DNA of 64,000 nucleotides from Campylobacter sp. CN_NE2 (GTDB lineage Bacteria > Campylobacterota > Campylobacteria > Campylobacterales > Campylobacteraceae). The notes beneath the pieces were generated by a model that saw only the letters and a list, made by a program, of their open reading frames with translations, searched no databases and had not been told where the DNA came from. Shown here piece by piece: positions 8,786 to 17,032 of this stretch. The stretch covers positions 1-64,000 of the forward strand of contig NZ_CP115608.1 of assembly GCF_027797465.1 (NCBI RefSeq), given 5' to 3'. The translations under genes were made by a program, and so were the position numbers. How positions within the stretch are numbered: the stretch's first letter is position 1; the number at the start of each line of letters is the position of its first letter.

Positions 8786-9373
8786 ATGAAAAAATTGCTT
8801 TTTTTGTTTGTTTTTTCGGTGCAAATGTTTGCCTATACGCCAAATGATATTTTAAATTCGATTAATTTCGTGGCGCAAAAAGAGGGCGTAAAGCCTGAAA
8901 TTTTATACACGATTGTAAAGATTGAGAGCGATTTTAACCCATTTGTCATCTCTTTTTTGACAAATAAAGCAAATGCCGATCATTTTGCCAAACTTCAAAC
9001 CCCAAATATCATCATAAAAACTAGCGTTTATAGCTTAAATCGCGCTAAATGGGTTGTTACGATTTATCCTATAAATGAAGCTTATGCAACGGCGATTGCT
9101 AAAAATCTGATAGATAGCGGTTTTAACATAGATGTCGGTTTAGGGCAGCTAAATTCGGTAAATTTCGGCGCAAACGAAATACCATTTGCCTTTAATCCGG
9201 TTTTTAATCTCACAAAATGCGCCAAAGTTTTGCGAAAATGCTACAACGCCAAAAACAAAAACATAAAAGACACGATCGAGTGCTACAACTACGGCATGCG
9301 AAAGCGAAAATCAAATCCTTATTACAATAAATTCTATAAAAATTATGAGTCATTTTTCGGAAGTCCGTATTGA
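8786..9373 (+). CDS. Secreted SLT-type lytic transglycosylase
   Basis: 195 aa from the ATG at 8786, chosen because it begins a clean signal peptide (MKKLLFLFVFSVQMFA). A TTG seven codons upstream is the alternative. The transglycosylase core shows the catalytic glutamate in TIVKIESDFNP (Glu47) and the conserved GLGQLN segment, with a central insertion rich in Lys/Asn/Ile. Such enzymes cut peptidoglycan glycan strands, often making room for an envelope-spanning machine. No secretion genes adjoin it here. Confidence 0.82.
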   Translation: MKKLLFLFVFSVQMFAYTPNDILNSINFVAQKEGVKPEILYTIVKIESDFNPFVISFLTNKANADHFAKLQTPNIIIKTSVYSLNRAKWVVTIYPINEAYATAIAKNLIDSGFNIDVGLGQLNSVNFGANEIPFAFNPVFNLTKCAKVLRKCYNAKNKNIKDTIECYNYGMRKRKSNPYYNKFYKNYESFFGSPY

Positions 9374-9428
9374 TTTAGCGGTTTTGCGATGATTTGCACG
9401 AATTTAAAATCTTGTAAATTTAAGTAGG

Positions 9429-9520
9429 TGGCGGACAGAGAGGGATTCGAACCCTCGAGCCCCGGTTAGAAGCTGCACCCTTAGCAGGGGTGTGGTTTCG
9501 GCCAACTCACCCATCTGTCC
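9429..9520 (-). tRNA. tRNA-Ser (anticodon GCT)
   Basis: 92 nt with the long variable arm of serine tRNAs. Acceptor GGACAGA/TCTGTCC, anticodon loop CTGCTAA, T-arm GAGGG TTCGAAT CCCTC, discriminator G, CCA encoded. Confidence 0.95.
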
Positions 9521-9587
9521 AAGCAAGAAACGAAATTATATCAAATAAACCTAATATTGTGCTTAAAAATCAAAAATTAGCCATAAA

Positions 9588-9619
9588 AAAAGAGAAACCT
9601 TCCACAAGGTTTCTCTTTT
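9588..9619 (-). terminator. Terminator of the lipoprotein gene
   Basis: Perfect 14-bp stem, AAAAGAGAAACCTT against AAGGTTTCTCTTTT, with a CCAC loop. On the minus strand it is followed by a T run (complement of the A run at 9585-9590). It lies about 90 bp beyond the lipoprotein stop. Confidence 0.8.
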
Positions 9620-9708
9620 GGGCTTTGAAAGGAAGTTCTAACATCTTTTGCATATTGAAATTATATTTTATTTCGGTAAATACTCGGTAAGAATTCCAAA
9701 AATCGTGC

Positions 9709-10101
9709 TTAAAAACTAATATTTTCAGATTTTGGAACTGAAATTTCATTATTTTGTCGTAGCACTTTTTTTACGATTTCGCCGTCGTTTGCGCCACTAT
9801 TTCGAGTTTGTAAATTTGGATTTCTTTGATCTAAAATCATATTTATAATCACACCATTTTTTATCATCACAAACACCATATCGCCGCTGTTGTAATAATA
9901 TCTTGGCGAATTTGCCCTGTAAATTTGGTTATTTTTCAAAACCTTGAATTTATATGTGTAGTTTGTTTTGCTATGGCGTTCGTAGCTTAAAATTTCGCAT
10001 TTTACGCCATCTGCACTTTGCAAATTCGAAACACTACTACCTAAAAAACCACAACCACAAAAAATTATCGCCAAAAAAGCACTAAAAAATAAATTTTTCA
10101 A
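9709..10101 (-). CDS. Small putative lipoprotein
   Basis: 130 aa on the minus strand. An N-terminal hydrophobic signal ends in IIFCGCGF, where the second Cys fits a weak lipobox (F-C-G-C), so lipidation is likely but not certain. The mature part has short strands (CEILSYERHS, TYKFKVLKNNQIY, MVFVMIKNGVIINMIL) and an unstructured tail. No family recognised. The gene stands alone, divergent from the pseudopilin gene with a 126-bp shared promoter region. Confidence 0.7.
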   Translation of the reverse strand: MKNLFFSAFLAIIFCGCGFLGSSVSNLQSADGVKCEILSYERHSKTNYTYKFKVLKNNQIYRANSPRYYYNSGDMVFVMIKNGVIINMILDQRNPNLQTRNSGANDGEIVKKVLRQNNEISVPKSENISF

Positions 10102-10227
10102 ATTTTTATCCTATTTTTGTGAATTTAAAAGCGGAAATCTTATCAAATTTGATAAATTTTTGCAAATTTAATGGCTAAATTTAAAAAATTTTCGTAAAAT
10201 TCATAAAAAATTTGGAGCGTATAAAAT

Positions 10228-10680
10228 ATGAAAAAAGCATTTTCTATGATTGAACTTATTTTTGCTATCGCCATTATCGGTATTTTAGCAGCAGTTGCTC
10301 TTCCACGCCTAAGTGCTTCGCGCGATGATGCGTTAGTCGCCGCCGCTAAACTAGATCTAAAAACCGCTCTTAGCGATGTTATCGCATACAATCTCACGCA
10401 AGGTCGCTACTCAACAAATATCAAAGAAATGACAAGCGTGGATTTTAAAAATAGCGCATTTAAGGTAAAAAAGAAAGAGTGCTTGAAATTCATTTTTCAC
10501 GGAATGCGCGTTATGGAAGTTCGCATTGACCGCTCGGGGCTTTGTGGCAGGGTTTTAGACGGCTCGGTTGTCGAACCATACCTAAAAATGGACGCCGGAG
10601 AGCTAAAACATAGCGATAGTGTCTCATACATACCGCTTGATAGCTCGACAATTTCATCTATAAATGGGTTGAAATTTTAA
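10228..10680 (+). CDS. Type II/IV pseudopilin-like protein
   Basis: 150 aa. The N-terminus KKAFSMIELIFAIAIIGILAAVALPRL is a classic prepilin: short basic leader, cleavage before Phe, Glu at +5 and a hydrophobic helix that also serves in assembly. The body after residue 35 has two cysteines (KKKECLKF and RSGLCGRV) that could form the usual C-terminal disulphide. In Campylobacter such pseudopilins belong to the transformation system derived from type II secretion. No other ctsD/E/F-like gene is nearby, so this is a stand-alone minor pilin. Confidence 0.85.
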   Translation: MKKAFSMIELIFAIAIIGILAAVALPRLSASRDDALVAAAKLDLKTALSDVIAYNLTQGRYSTNIKEMTSVDFKNSAFKVKKKECLKFIFHGMRVMEVRIDRSGLCGRVLDGSVVEPYLKMDAGELKHSDSVSYIPLDSSTISSINGLKF

Positions 10681-10868
10681 ATTTTTGCTTTGTTTTGGAA
10701 ATAATAAAAGCTAAAATAACAAAAAAAGATATTTGTCCGAAAGTTACAAAAAAATAACAAAAGATAAAATCGCCTAATTTCGGTAAATTTTGGTAAATGT
10801 TTGGTAACTTTTTGGCAATATTTTAGTAAATTTAAGATTGATTTAAGTAAAAATAGGTCTTTTTATGC

Positions 10869-10899
10869 TATAATTTCGCCATAAAACTTTTTTAAGGAG
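10869..10899 (+). promoter_or_regulatory. Promoter and ribosome-binding site of the porin gene
   Basis: An extended -10 box, TGC-TATAAT (TATAAT at 10869-10874), sits 30 bp before the ATG and is followed by AAGGAG at 10894-10899. The preceding 180 bases are intergenic with repeated GGTAA-type words (TTTCGGTAAATTTTGGTAAATG, 10778-10799, and again near 10801). This fits strong expression of the major porin. Confidence 0.75.
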
Positions 10900-10904
10900 T
10901 TCTA

Positions 10905-12137
10905 ATGAAATTAGTAAAACTAAGTTTAGCAGCAGCTATCGCTGCAAGCACACTTGTAAGTTCAGCAAGTGCAGTTGCTTTGGAAGAAGCTATTAAAGAT
11001 GTTGATCTAAGCGGAATGGCTTTCGTTAGATATCAAAATGCAAAAAGAAGCGGTTATGTAGGCGATGGCAACTGGTGGAAATTTAAATCAGTTCTTACTC
11101 TAAAAACAAAAATCGATGACAATTTCTTTATGTTAGCTGGTTTCCAATACGGTGCAGATAAAGACCTTGGTTCATCTGGCGAAAGCGTAACCAATAGAGG
11201 TTTTGATACAGAAGGTTTTGTTGTAACACAAGCTTTACTAGGCTACAATGTAGGCGGAACAACTGTAATGGTAGGTCGCTATAATCTTGGAACATTCTTC
11301 ACAGATGACATGCTAGGTAATGGTATTAAAGTAGTAAATACTGATATTCAAGGTTTAACTCTTGCAGCATTGTGGGCTGACGCTCTTCAAAATGACGGCG
11401 ATGTTCTAGACGGTAAAAATGGTGCAGTTCGTACTGCAATCAGAACTGCGATGCAAAGAGATGTTCTAAGCCATAACCTATATGGTGTAGCTGCTATCGG
11501 TTCTTATGATCCACTTGCTTTCCAAATTTGGTATGCTAGCCTACAAGATGTAGCAAATCTATTTGCTATTGAAGCAGGCTTAAACTTCAATATCACTGAT
11601 GATATAACTCTTGGCGTAACAGGTCAATATGCTTTCACAGATATGGACGGAGATCTTAAAGAGAAAGTTCCTAATGCAGCAGATAGCAAATTCGCAGCTG
11701 GTAAAGCAGAATTCGGTGCATTCGGTTTTGATTTGGGTGCAGGTTATGTATATTACAAAGCAAAAGACGGCAAATATAGCCTAAGCTCACTAGATGACAA
11801 TGGTCAATTTATCTCAGCAGGTCAAGTAATGGTTCCAGATAGCGGTGTTAGCTCATATCACGCTTATGCTGGCAAAAATGATTATTGGTTCGTAACTGCT
11901 GGTTACAAAATTCCAAATACAGGCATAAGCTTTGGTGTAGATTATGTTGATGGTAAATTCAACAAAGGCAACACAGTTGGTCTAGAAGAATTCAAAGCAA
12001 AAGAAATCGTAGGAAGACTAGGTTACAAATACAACAAAAAACTTAACTTCACTTCATGGTATTCACATATCGACTATGAACCAGAAACTATGGTTGATGA
12101 CAAAACTTTCAGAGTTCAAGCTCAATACAAATTCTAA
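10905..12137 (+). CDS. porA: Major outer membrane porin (MOMP)
   Basis: 410 aa beta-barrel porin for passive uptake of small solutes. Signal peptide MKLVKLSLAAAIAASTLVSSASA, then VALEEAIKDVDLSGMAFVRYQN, the typical Campylobacter MOMP N-terminus. Alternating strands and loops follow, and the chain ends in FRVQAQYKF with the terminal Phe needed for barrel assembly. Codon use is noticeably smoother than in its neighbours, as expected for the most abundant membrane protein. A terminator follows. Confidence 0.93.
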   Translation: MKLVKLSLAAAIAASTLVSSASAVALEEAIKDVDLSGMAFVRYQNAKRSGYVGDGNWWKFKSVLTLKTKIDDNFFMLAGFQYGADKDLGSSGESVTNRGFDTEGFVVTQALLGYNVGGTTVMVGRYNLGTFFTDDMLGNGIKVVNTDIQGLTLAALWADALQNDGDVLDGKNGAVRTAIRTAMQRDVLSHNLYGVAAIGSYDPLAFQIWYASLQDVANLFAIEAGLNFNITDDITLGVTGQYAFTDMDGDLKEKVPNAADSKFAAGKAEFGAFGFDLGAGYVYYKAKDGKYSLSSLDDNGQFISAGQVMVPDSGVSSYHAYAGKNDYWFVTAGYKIPNTGISFGVDYVDGKFNKGNTVGLEEFKAKEIVGRLGYKYNKKLNFTSWYSHIDYEPETMVDDKTFRVQAQYKF

Positions 12138-12164
12138 TTATTTACTATAATTGGATAAAATCTC

Positions 12165-12192
12165 GGGCGAAGTTTTTGCTTCGCCCTTTTTA
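12165..12192 (+). terminator. Terminator of porA
   Basis: GGGCGAAG..CTTCGCCC forms a perfect 8-bp GC-rich stem with a TTTTTG loop, followed by TTTTT. Confidence 0.92.
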
Positions 12193-12215
12193 AATTCTAA
12201 GCAAAGGTTTTTTAG

Positions 12216-12788
12216 ATGAAGATATTTAAAATTTCTTTTTTGGTATGTTTTTTACTTGGTTTTATTTTTGCAGAAGAAGAAAGCTATGTTTTTGAAGCAA
12301 AAGGTGAATTCGCAAAAGAGTTAAAAGAGTTAGTGCAAAAACATTCCAAAGACGGAAATGTCTCAGTAAATGTATATGAAAAAGCCCCTAACGCAAACGG
12401 TGCGCCTGTGAGCGGATACCGTCAAGTAGGAGCTATGAGCGAAGCGGGTAGAAAAGTTTTTATGCAAAAGTGTGCTTCTTGTCATGGCGAAAAAGGCGAG
12501 AAAAGATCTTACGGCGTCTCAGCTCGTCTAAAAGATCTAACAGGCGAAGAGATAGCTACAAATTTACACTCTTATATAACCGATAGCGAACATGGCGGTA
12601 AATTTAAAATGATAATGCGAACAGAAGCTATGAAGGTGCAAGATTCTGAGCTTGATTTGATCATCGCTTATATTAAAGGCGAAGATGATCCATATTTAAA
12701 TAGAAGTTTTATCGGCGGTGCATACTGGGAAAATCAAAACAAACCGATCCAAACAACCCCGACCGAGCAAGGTTCGTATCTGAAATAA
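12216..12788 (+). CDS. Periplasmic c-type cytochrome
   Basis: 190 aa. Signal peptide MKIFKISFLVCFLLGFIFA, then a spacer region and one haem-attachment motif CASCH (Cys86, Cys89, His90). A Met in the MIMRTEAM segment is the likely distal ligand. Soluble monohaem cytochromes of this kind carry electrons in the periplasm between the bc1 complex and terminal oxidases or peroxidases. Its maturation would need the CcsBA protein encoded at 22418-25630. It has its own leader after the porA terminator. Confidence 0.85.
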   Translation: MKIFKISFLVCFLLGFIFAEEESYVFEAKGEFAKELKELVQKHSKDGNVSVNVYEKAPNANGAPVSGYRQVGAMSEAGRKVFMQKCASCHGEKGEKRSYGVSARLKDLTGEEIATNLHSYITDSEHGGKFKMIMRTEAMKVQDSELDLIIAYIKGEDDPYLNRSFIGGAYWENQNKPIQTTPTEQGSYLK

Positions 12789-12800
12789 ATTTATTTTCAA

Positions 12801-12876
12801 AACAAACAAAGAATTTAAATTTACAAATTTTCTAGTTTGGAAATTTGTAAATTTAGATAATGAAATTCTTTGTTTG
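12801..12876. repeat. Long imperfect hairpin between cytochrome c and dnaX
   Basis: CAAACAAAGAATTT at the left pairs with AAATTCTTTGTTTG at the right, and an inner AAATTTACAAATTT pairs with AAATTTGTAAATTT. It is AT-rich and lacks a terminal U run, so it is at best a weak terminator. Confidence 0.5.
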
Positions 12877-12996
12877 ACTTAAAAACTAATAAAAATTTTT
12901 CAATTTCTTTATCTGGCAATTAAAATCAAATTTTCTTCAAAAATTATTAGAAATTTATCAAATTTTTTGTAATATTACATTTTTCAAGGAGAAATT

Positions 12997-14787
12997 TTGC
13001 AAGCATTAGCACTCAAATATAGACCAAAAAATTATAACGAACTTATCGGGCAAGATACTATCGCCAAAAGCCTTACTCATGCGTTAAATTCGGGGCGTTT
13101 AAGTCATGCTTATCTTTTTAGCGGACTTCGCGGTAGCGGTAAGACTTCAAGTGCTAGAATTTTTGCAAAAGCCCTTTTGTGCGAAAAGGGACCTACGGGA
13201 AATCCTTGCGAAGAGTGTGCAAGTTGCATTATGGCAAATGAAGGTCGCCATATCGACATTATCGAAATGGACGCCGCTAGTCATCGTAAAATCGACGATA
13301 TTCGTGAGCTTATCGAGCAGACGAAGTATTCTCCTGCGAGTGCGAGATTTAAAATTTTCATCATCGATGAAGTTCATATGCTTACAAAAGAGGCTTCAAA
13401 TGCCCTTTTAAAGACACTTGAAGAGCCACCTAGCTATGTCAAATTTATCCTAGCTACGACTGACCCTTTAAAGCTTCCTGTTACCGTGCTATCTCGCACA
13501 CAGCATTTTCGCTTTAAGCCGATTCCAAAAAACGCCGTCGTGGCGCATTTGGAGCGAATTTTAAATAACGAAAATATAAAATATCAAAAAGAAGCGCTTG
13601 AAATTTTGGCTCGTTCAGGTAGCGGTTCGCTAAGAGACACGCTTACTTTGCTAGATCAGGCTATCATTTATAGCGGCGAGAGCGTAAGTGCAAGTGCTGT
13701 TGCCGATATGCTGGGGCTCCTTGATCCCGATAAAATCGATGAAATTTTAAAAGTTGTTTTAGAGCAAGACCGAACTAAGGCAATTAAGATTGTTAAAGAG
13801 ATTGAAAATTATAGTGCCGAGACCATAATCGACGAGATTATCGCAAATTTAAAAGATGAATTTTTCCCAAGTGAAAGCGATGAGAGTAGAGAAAAAAGGG
13901 TAAAAAATAATTTTAATACTTTAATGTATGAGCGATTTTTTAGAATTTTAAGCGAAGCAAAGGGAATGCTAGGCGTTAGCGCAGATAACGGATTTACGCT
14001 ATCTATGATGATTTTTATGATGATGGAAGCAGTAAATTTACGCAGTATAGATGAGCTAATCGAAGTTTCTAAAACGATAAATTCGCCATCAAACCAGTCG
14101 GTGGCTGACGGAAATTTGAGTAAAAATTTAACTTCTGTGCCAAGTCCAAATTCGCAAAATCAAGCAAAAAATTTATCAAATTCTAGTGCAAATTTGCAAA
14201 ATTCGGCTTTAAATTCGCAAGGCAATCAAACTCCAAGCTATGAGCTATTTTTGGAAAAAATTTATGATAGAGATTATGATTTGGGCGAGAGATTTAAAAA
14301 ATGCGTTGAATTTATCAAATTTGAAGATGATACTTTGCATTTGCTTTCAAATGCCAAAGATAACGATAAAATCGCACTTCGCAACGCTTCAAAAGCCATA
14401 ATGGCGGTTGTGCGAAAGGTTTTTGGAAATGCCGCGACAATCAAAATGCAAAGTGGCGATGATATAAAAAAAAATGATGAAAATTTAGAAAATTCGGCAA
14501 ATTCGAATTTGCAAAATTCAGTAAATTCGACGAATTCGATAAATTCAGCAAATTTGAATTCGTCAAATTCGACGAATTCGCAAAATTCTCAAAATAGCGT
14601 TAGTAATGAAAGCAATAAATTTTTAAATTATGTCAAAAATGATAACAAAGAAGAGCAAATAAGCAAAACTCTTAGAGCCGTAAAAGCGCTTGAAAACACC
14701 ATATCTAACGGCACTTCAAATACAAATGATAGTTTGGTTAGGGAGCTTGATAGGCTTTTTGGAGCGCACAAAAAAATAAGCGAATAA
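12997..14787 (+). CDS. dnaX: DNA polymerase III tau (and possibly gamma) subunit
   Basis: 596 aa clamp-loader subunit. Walker A GLRGSGKTS (43-51), zinc cysteines 62/71/74/77, Walker B IIDEVH (122-127), sensor and clamp-loader lid domains to about residue 370. Then come Asn/Ser-rich linkers around a compact domain (about 406-490) and a conserved helical tail. The TTG start follows AAGGAG by 5 bases. A run of nine A residues (14466-14474) at codons 490-493 gives TGA at once in the -1 frame and a stop five codons later in the +1 frame, so slippage would make a gamma-like 493-aa form. Confidence 0.94.
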   Translation: MQALALKYRPKNYNELIGQDTIAKSLTHALNSGRLSHAYLFSGLRGSGKTSSARIFAKALLCEKGPTGNPCEECASCIMANEGRHIDIIEMDAASHRKIDDIRELIEQTKYSPASARFKIFIIDEVHMLTKEASNALLKTLEEPPSYVKFILATTDPLKLPVTVLSRTQHFRFKPIPKNAVVAHLERILNNENIKYQKEALEILARSGSGSLRDTLTLLDQAIIYSGESVSASAVADMLGLLDPDKIDEILKVVLEQDRTKAIKIVKEIENYSAETIIDEIIANLKDEFFPSESDESREKRVKNNFNTLMYERFFRILSEAKGMLGVSADNGFTLSMMIFMMMEAVNLRSIDELIEVSKTINSPSNQSVADGNLSKNLTSVPSPNSQNQAKNLSNSSANLQNSALNSQGNQTPSYELFLEKIYDRDYDLGERFKKCVEFIKFEDDTLHLLSNAKDNDKIALRNASKAIMAVVRKVFGNAATIKMQSGDDIKKNDENLENSANSNLQNSVNSTNSINSANLNSSNSTNSQNSQNSVSNESNKFLNYVKNDNKEEQISKTLRAVKALENTISNGTSNTNDSLVRELDRLFGAHKKISE

Positions 14788-14853
14788 TTAACAAATTTAA
14801 AAGCAAGTTTTATGTAGAATTTGACGAAAATTTTATTTAAAAAAAGGTAAAAA

Positions 14854-15789
14854 ATGCGAGGTTATAAAATCTTTTCCGGCACTGCAAATCCTGAATTTGC
14901 AAAGAAAATTTCAAAATATTTGTCGCTTCCTTTATCGGAATGTGCGATTAAAACTTTTAGCGACGGCGAAATCAGCGTCCAAGTAGGCGAAAGCGTTAGG
15001 GGCAAAGATGTTTTTATTATCCAGCCGACCTGTGCTCCTGCAAATTCGAATTTAATGGAACTTTTGATTTTAAGTGACGCGCTAAAACGAAGTTCGGCTA
15101 GTAGTATAACGGCGATAATTCCGTATTTTGGCTATGCTAGGCAAGATCGCAAAGCAGCTCCAAGAGTGCCGATAACTGCAAAGCTTGTGGCAAATATGAT
15201 CCAAGCAGCAGGCATTGACCGTGTTGTTACTATGGATTTACACGCAGGGCAAATTCAGGGATTTTTCGATATTCCTGTGGATAACCTTTACGGCTCTATC
15301 GTATTTCCTGAGTATTTAAAAACTAAAAATCTTAAAAATCCTATCATCGCTAGTCCAGATGTAGGCGGTGTGGCACGAGCTAGAAGCTTTGCTAAAAAGC
15401 TTGGTCTTGATATGGTAATAGTCGATAAACGCCGAGAAGAAGCCAACAAAAGCGAAGTTATGAATATCATCGGCGATGTAAATGGCAAAGATGTCGTTTT
15501 AATCGACGATATGATTGACACTGCTGGAACCATCGTAAAAGCTGCCGAAGCGTTTAAAAACAACGGCGCAAACAGCGTTATGGCGTATTGCACGCATGCT
15601 GTGCTTAGCGGTCCTGCTTATGAACGCATAGCAACAGGTGCGATCGATGAGCTAGTCGTAACAGATACTATCCCGCTAAAAGAAGAAAACGAGCATATTA
15701 AGGTCATTAGCGTGGCGCCGCTTTTTGGGGAAGTTATACGCAGGGTTTATCACGATGAGAGTGTAAATAGCTTGTTTGATATTAAATAA
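14854..15789 (+). CDS. prs: Ribose-phosphate pyrophosphokinase
   Basis: 311 aa. Transfers pyrophosphate from ATP to ribose 5-phosphate, giving PRPP for purine, pyrimidine, His and Trp synthesis. Visible motifs are the ATP-binding YARQDRK loop, the metal-binding DLHAGQIQGFFDIPVDNLYG and the PRPP loop VVLIDDMIDTAGT. Length is normal. A separate leader with AAAAAAGG lies before the ATG. Confidence 0.96.
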   Translation: MRGYKIFSGTANPEFAKKISKYLSLPLSECAIKTFSDGEISVQVGESVRGKDVFIIQPTCAPANSNLMELLILSDALKRSSASSITAIIPYFGYARQDRKAAPRVPITAKLVANMIQAAGIDRVVTMDLHAGQIQGFFDIPVDNLYGSIVFPEYLKTKNLKNPIIASPDVGGVARARSFAKKLGLDMVIVDKRREEANKSEVMNIIGDVNGKDVVLIDDMIDTAGTIVKAAEAFKNNGANSVMAYCTHAVLSGPAYERIATGAIDELVVTDTIPLKEENEHIKVISVAPLFGEVIRRVYHDESVNSLFDIK

Positions 15790-16158
15790 AGTTTGCAAAT
15801 TTTTGTAAATTGAATTCAGCCTAGCTTTCGCACAAAACTCGCAACGATAGACGCAATAAGTCTTATCTTATGCTAGTTTTGTGCGAAATCGTCGGCATTT
15901 GATTACCAAATTTAAGTTGAATTGTTTTTGAAATTCTAAATTTCTCTCCATTGTCATTGCGAGTTTTTTCTGCGAAAAAACGAAGCAATCGCCAAAGCGT
16001 AAATTCGCACAACAGCTCAATCAAAAAAAATTAAAAACCAAAATTTTCTCGTAAAATCAAATTTAAAGCCCAAATTCAAAGCAAAATTTGCTCTCGTTTA
16101 TCTTTTGTTATTCCTAATTTATTACAATTTCGAAACTCTAATTTGTAAAGGATATTAA
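15790..16158. other. Intergenic region, mostly dispersed repeat
   Basis: No gene is visible. Positions 15817-15994 hold a dispersed repeat copy (listed separately). The last 100 bases before yceI are AT-rich, with TTATTACAATTTCG as a possible promoter region and AAAGGA before the ATG. Confidence 0.6.
15817..15994 (+). repeat. Dispersed nested-hairpin repeat, copy 2
   Basis: Begins CAGCCTAGC (15817). The outer stem TTTCGCACAAAACTCGCA (15826-15843) pairs with TGCTAGTTTTGTGCGAAA (15871-15888) with one mismatch, and an inner stem forms around GCAATAA. Next come AAATCGTCGGCATTTG, TTAAGTTGAATTG, and the CCATTGTCATTGCGAG module with a TTTTTTC/GAAAAAA stem, ending CGAAGCAATCGCCAA. Same order as copy 1, opposite orientation. 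Confidence 0.75.
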
Positions 16159-16704
16159 ATGAGAAAAATTATTTACTCAGTTGCAACTCTTGCTTTTTTG
16201 TGCGGTAGCGTAAATGCAGCCGAATACGCACTTGATAAAGCTCACTCAAATGTTGGCTTTAAAATCAAACACATGGGCGTTAGCACGACTAACGGCAAAT
16301 TTAAAGAATTTGACGGCGTTATCGACGCTGAGGGCGAAAAACTAAACAAACTAACCGGTGTTATAAAAACTGCTTCTGTCGATACAGCCAACGAAATGCG
16401 CGATAAGCACCTAAGTGCGCCTGATTTTTTTGATAGCGATAAATTTCCTGAGATGAAATTTGAGATGAGCGAATTTAAAGGTGATAAAGTCATCGGAAAT
16501 TTAACTATAAAAGATGTTACAAAAGCGGTCGAATTCGATTATGATTTTGGCGGTGTTCAAGCAGATCAAAAAGGCAAAGAGCATATCGGTTTTAGCTTAG
16601 AAGGCAAAATCAAAAGAAGCGACTTTAACTTTGCTCCAAATAGCTCTACTGCAATGCTTGGCGATGAAATTAAAATTTCAATCGACATTGAAGCTATAAA
16701 ATAA
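16159..16704 (+). CDS. YceI-family periplasmic protein
   Basis: 181 aa. Signal peptide ending VNAA, then the YceI lipocalin-like barrel: EYALDKAHSNVGFKIKHMGVS, DKHLSAPDFFDSDKFPEMKF and the GDEIKISIDIEAIK ending. Members bind polyisoprenoid lipids in a hydrophobic tunnel and some respond to acid or base stress. In Campylobacter it is an exported protein of uncertain role. The gene stands alone. Confidence 0.9.
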   Translation: MRKIIYSVATLAFLCGSVNAAEYALDKAHSNVGFKIKHMGVSTTNGKFKEFDGVIDAEGEKLNKLTGVIKTASVDTANEMRDKHLSAPDFFDSDKFPEMKFEMSEFKGDKVIGNLTIKDVTKAVEFDYDFGGVQADQKGKEHIGFSLEGKIKRSDFNFAPNSSTAMLGDEIKISIDIEAIK

Positions 16705-16984
16705 ATTAAAATTTATGATGAAAAATTTGCACGAATTTTTACCAAATTTGTGCAAATTTATACTCTTTTTCTGTTTTTTTATAAAATTTGTCTAAATCTA
16801 TATTATTTTTCTATACACAAATTTGCAAAAATTTTCTAAATTTTTTGGTTGTAGGATACAAAAAAAAAAAACAAAAAATAAAATTTTTTCAAAATTGTGT
16901 TACAAAAAAGTGACAAATTTTTAATAAAATAAAATTTGCATTTAAAAATTTCATATAAAAAACGAGAAAATTTAGGCATAAAAA
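16705..16984. other. Very AT-rich intergenic region with an A12 tract
   Basis: Between convergent genes. It contains an A12 run (16860-16871) and many AAATTT words. No open frame and no promoter pointing to a gene could be supported. Confidence 0.5.
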
Positions 16985-17013
16985 AACCGACACCACCAAA
17001 GGTAATGTCGGTT
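16985..17013 (-). terminator. Terminator of the solute-binding protein gene
   Basis: AACCGACA pairs with TGTCGGTT around CCACCAAAGGTAA. On the minus strand the stem is followed by TTTTTTA. It lies 20 bp past the stop of the gene at 17033. Confidence 0.85.
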
Positions 17014-17032
17014 ATAGTGATATGAAAGATTC

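Noticed and set aside
9490-9690. 66-codon frame overlapping tRNA-Ser and a terminator
   Set aside because: No ribosome-binding site; overlaps structured RNA and the hairpin at 9588-9619.
16860-16871. A12 tract as a possible phase-variable switch
   Set aside because: It lies between convergent genes and is not next to a -10 box or inside a coding sequence, unlike the two T15 tracts.
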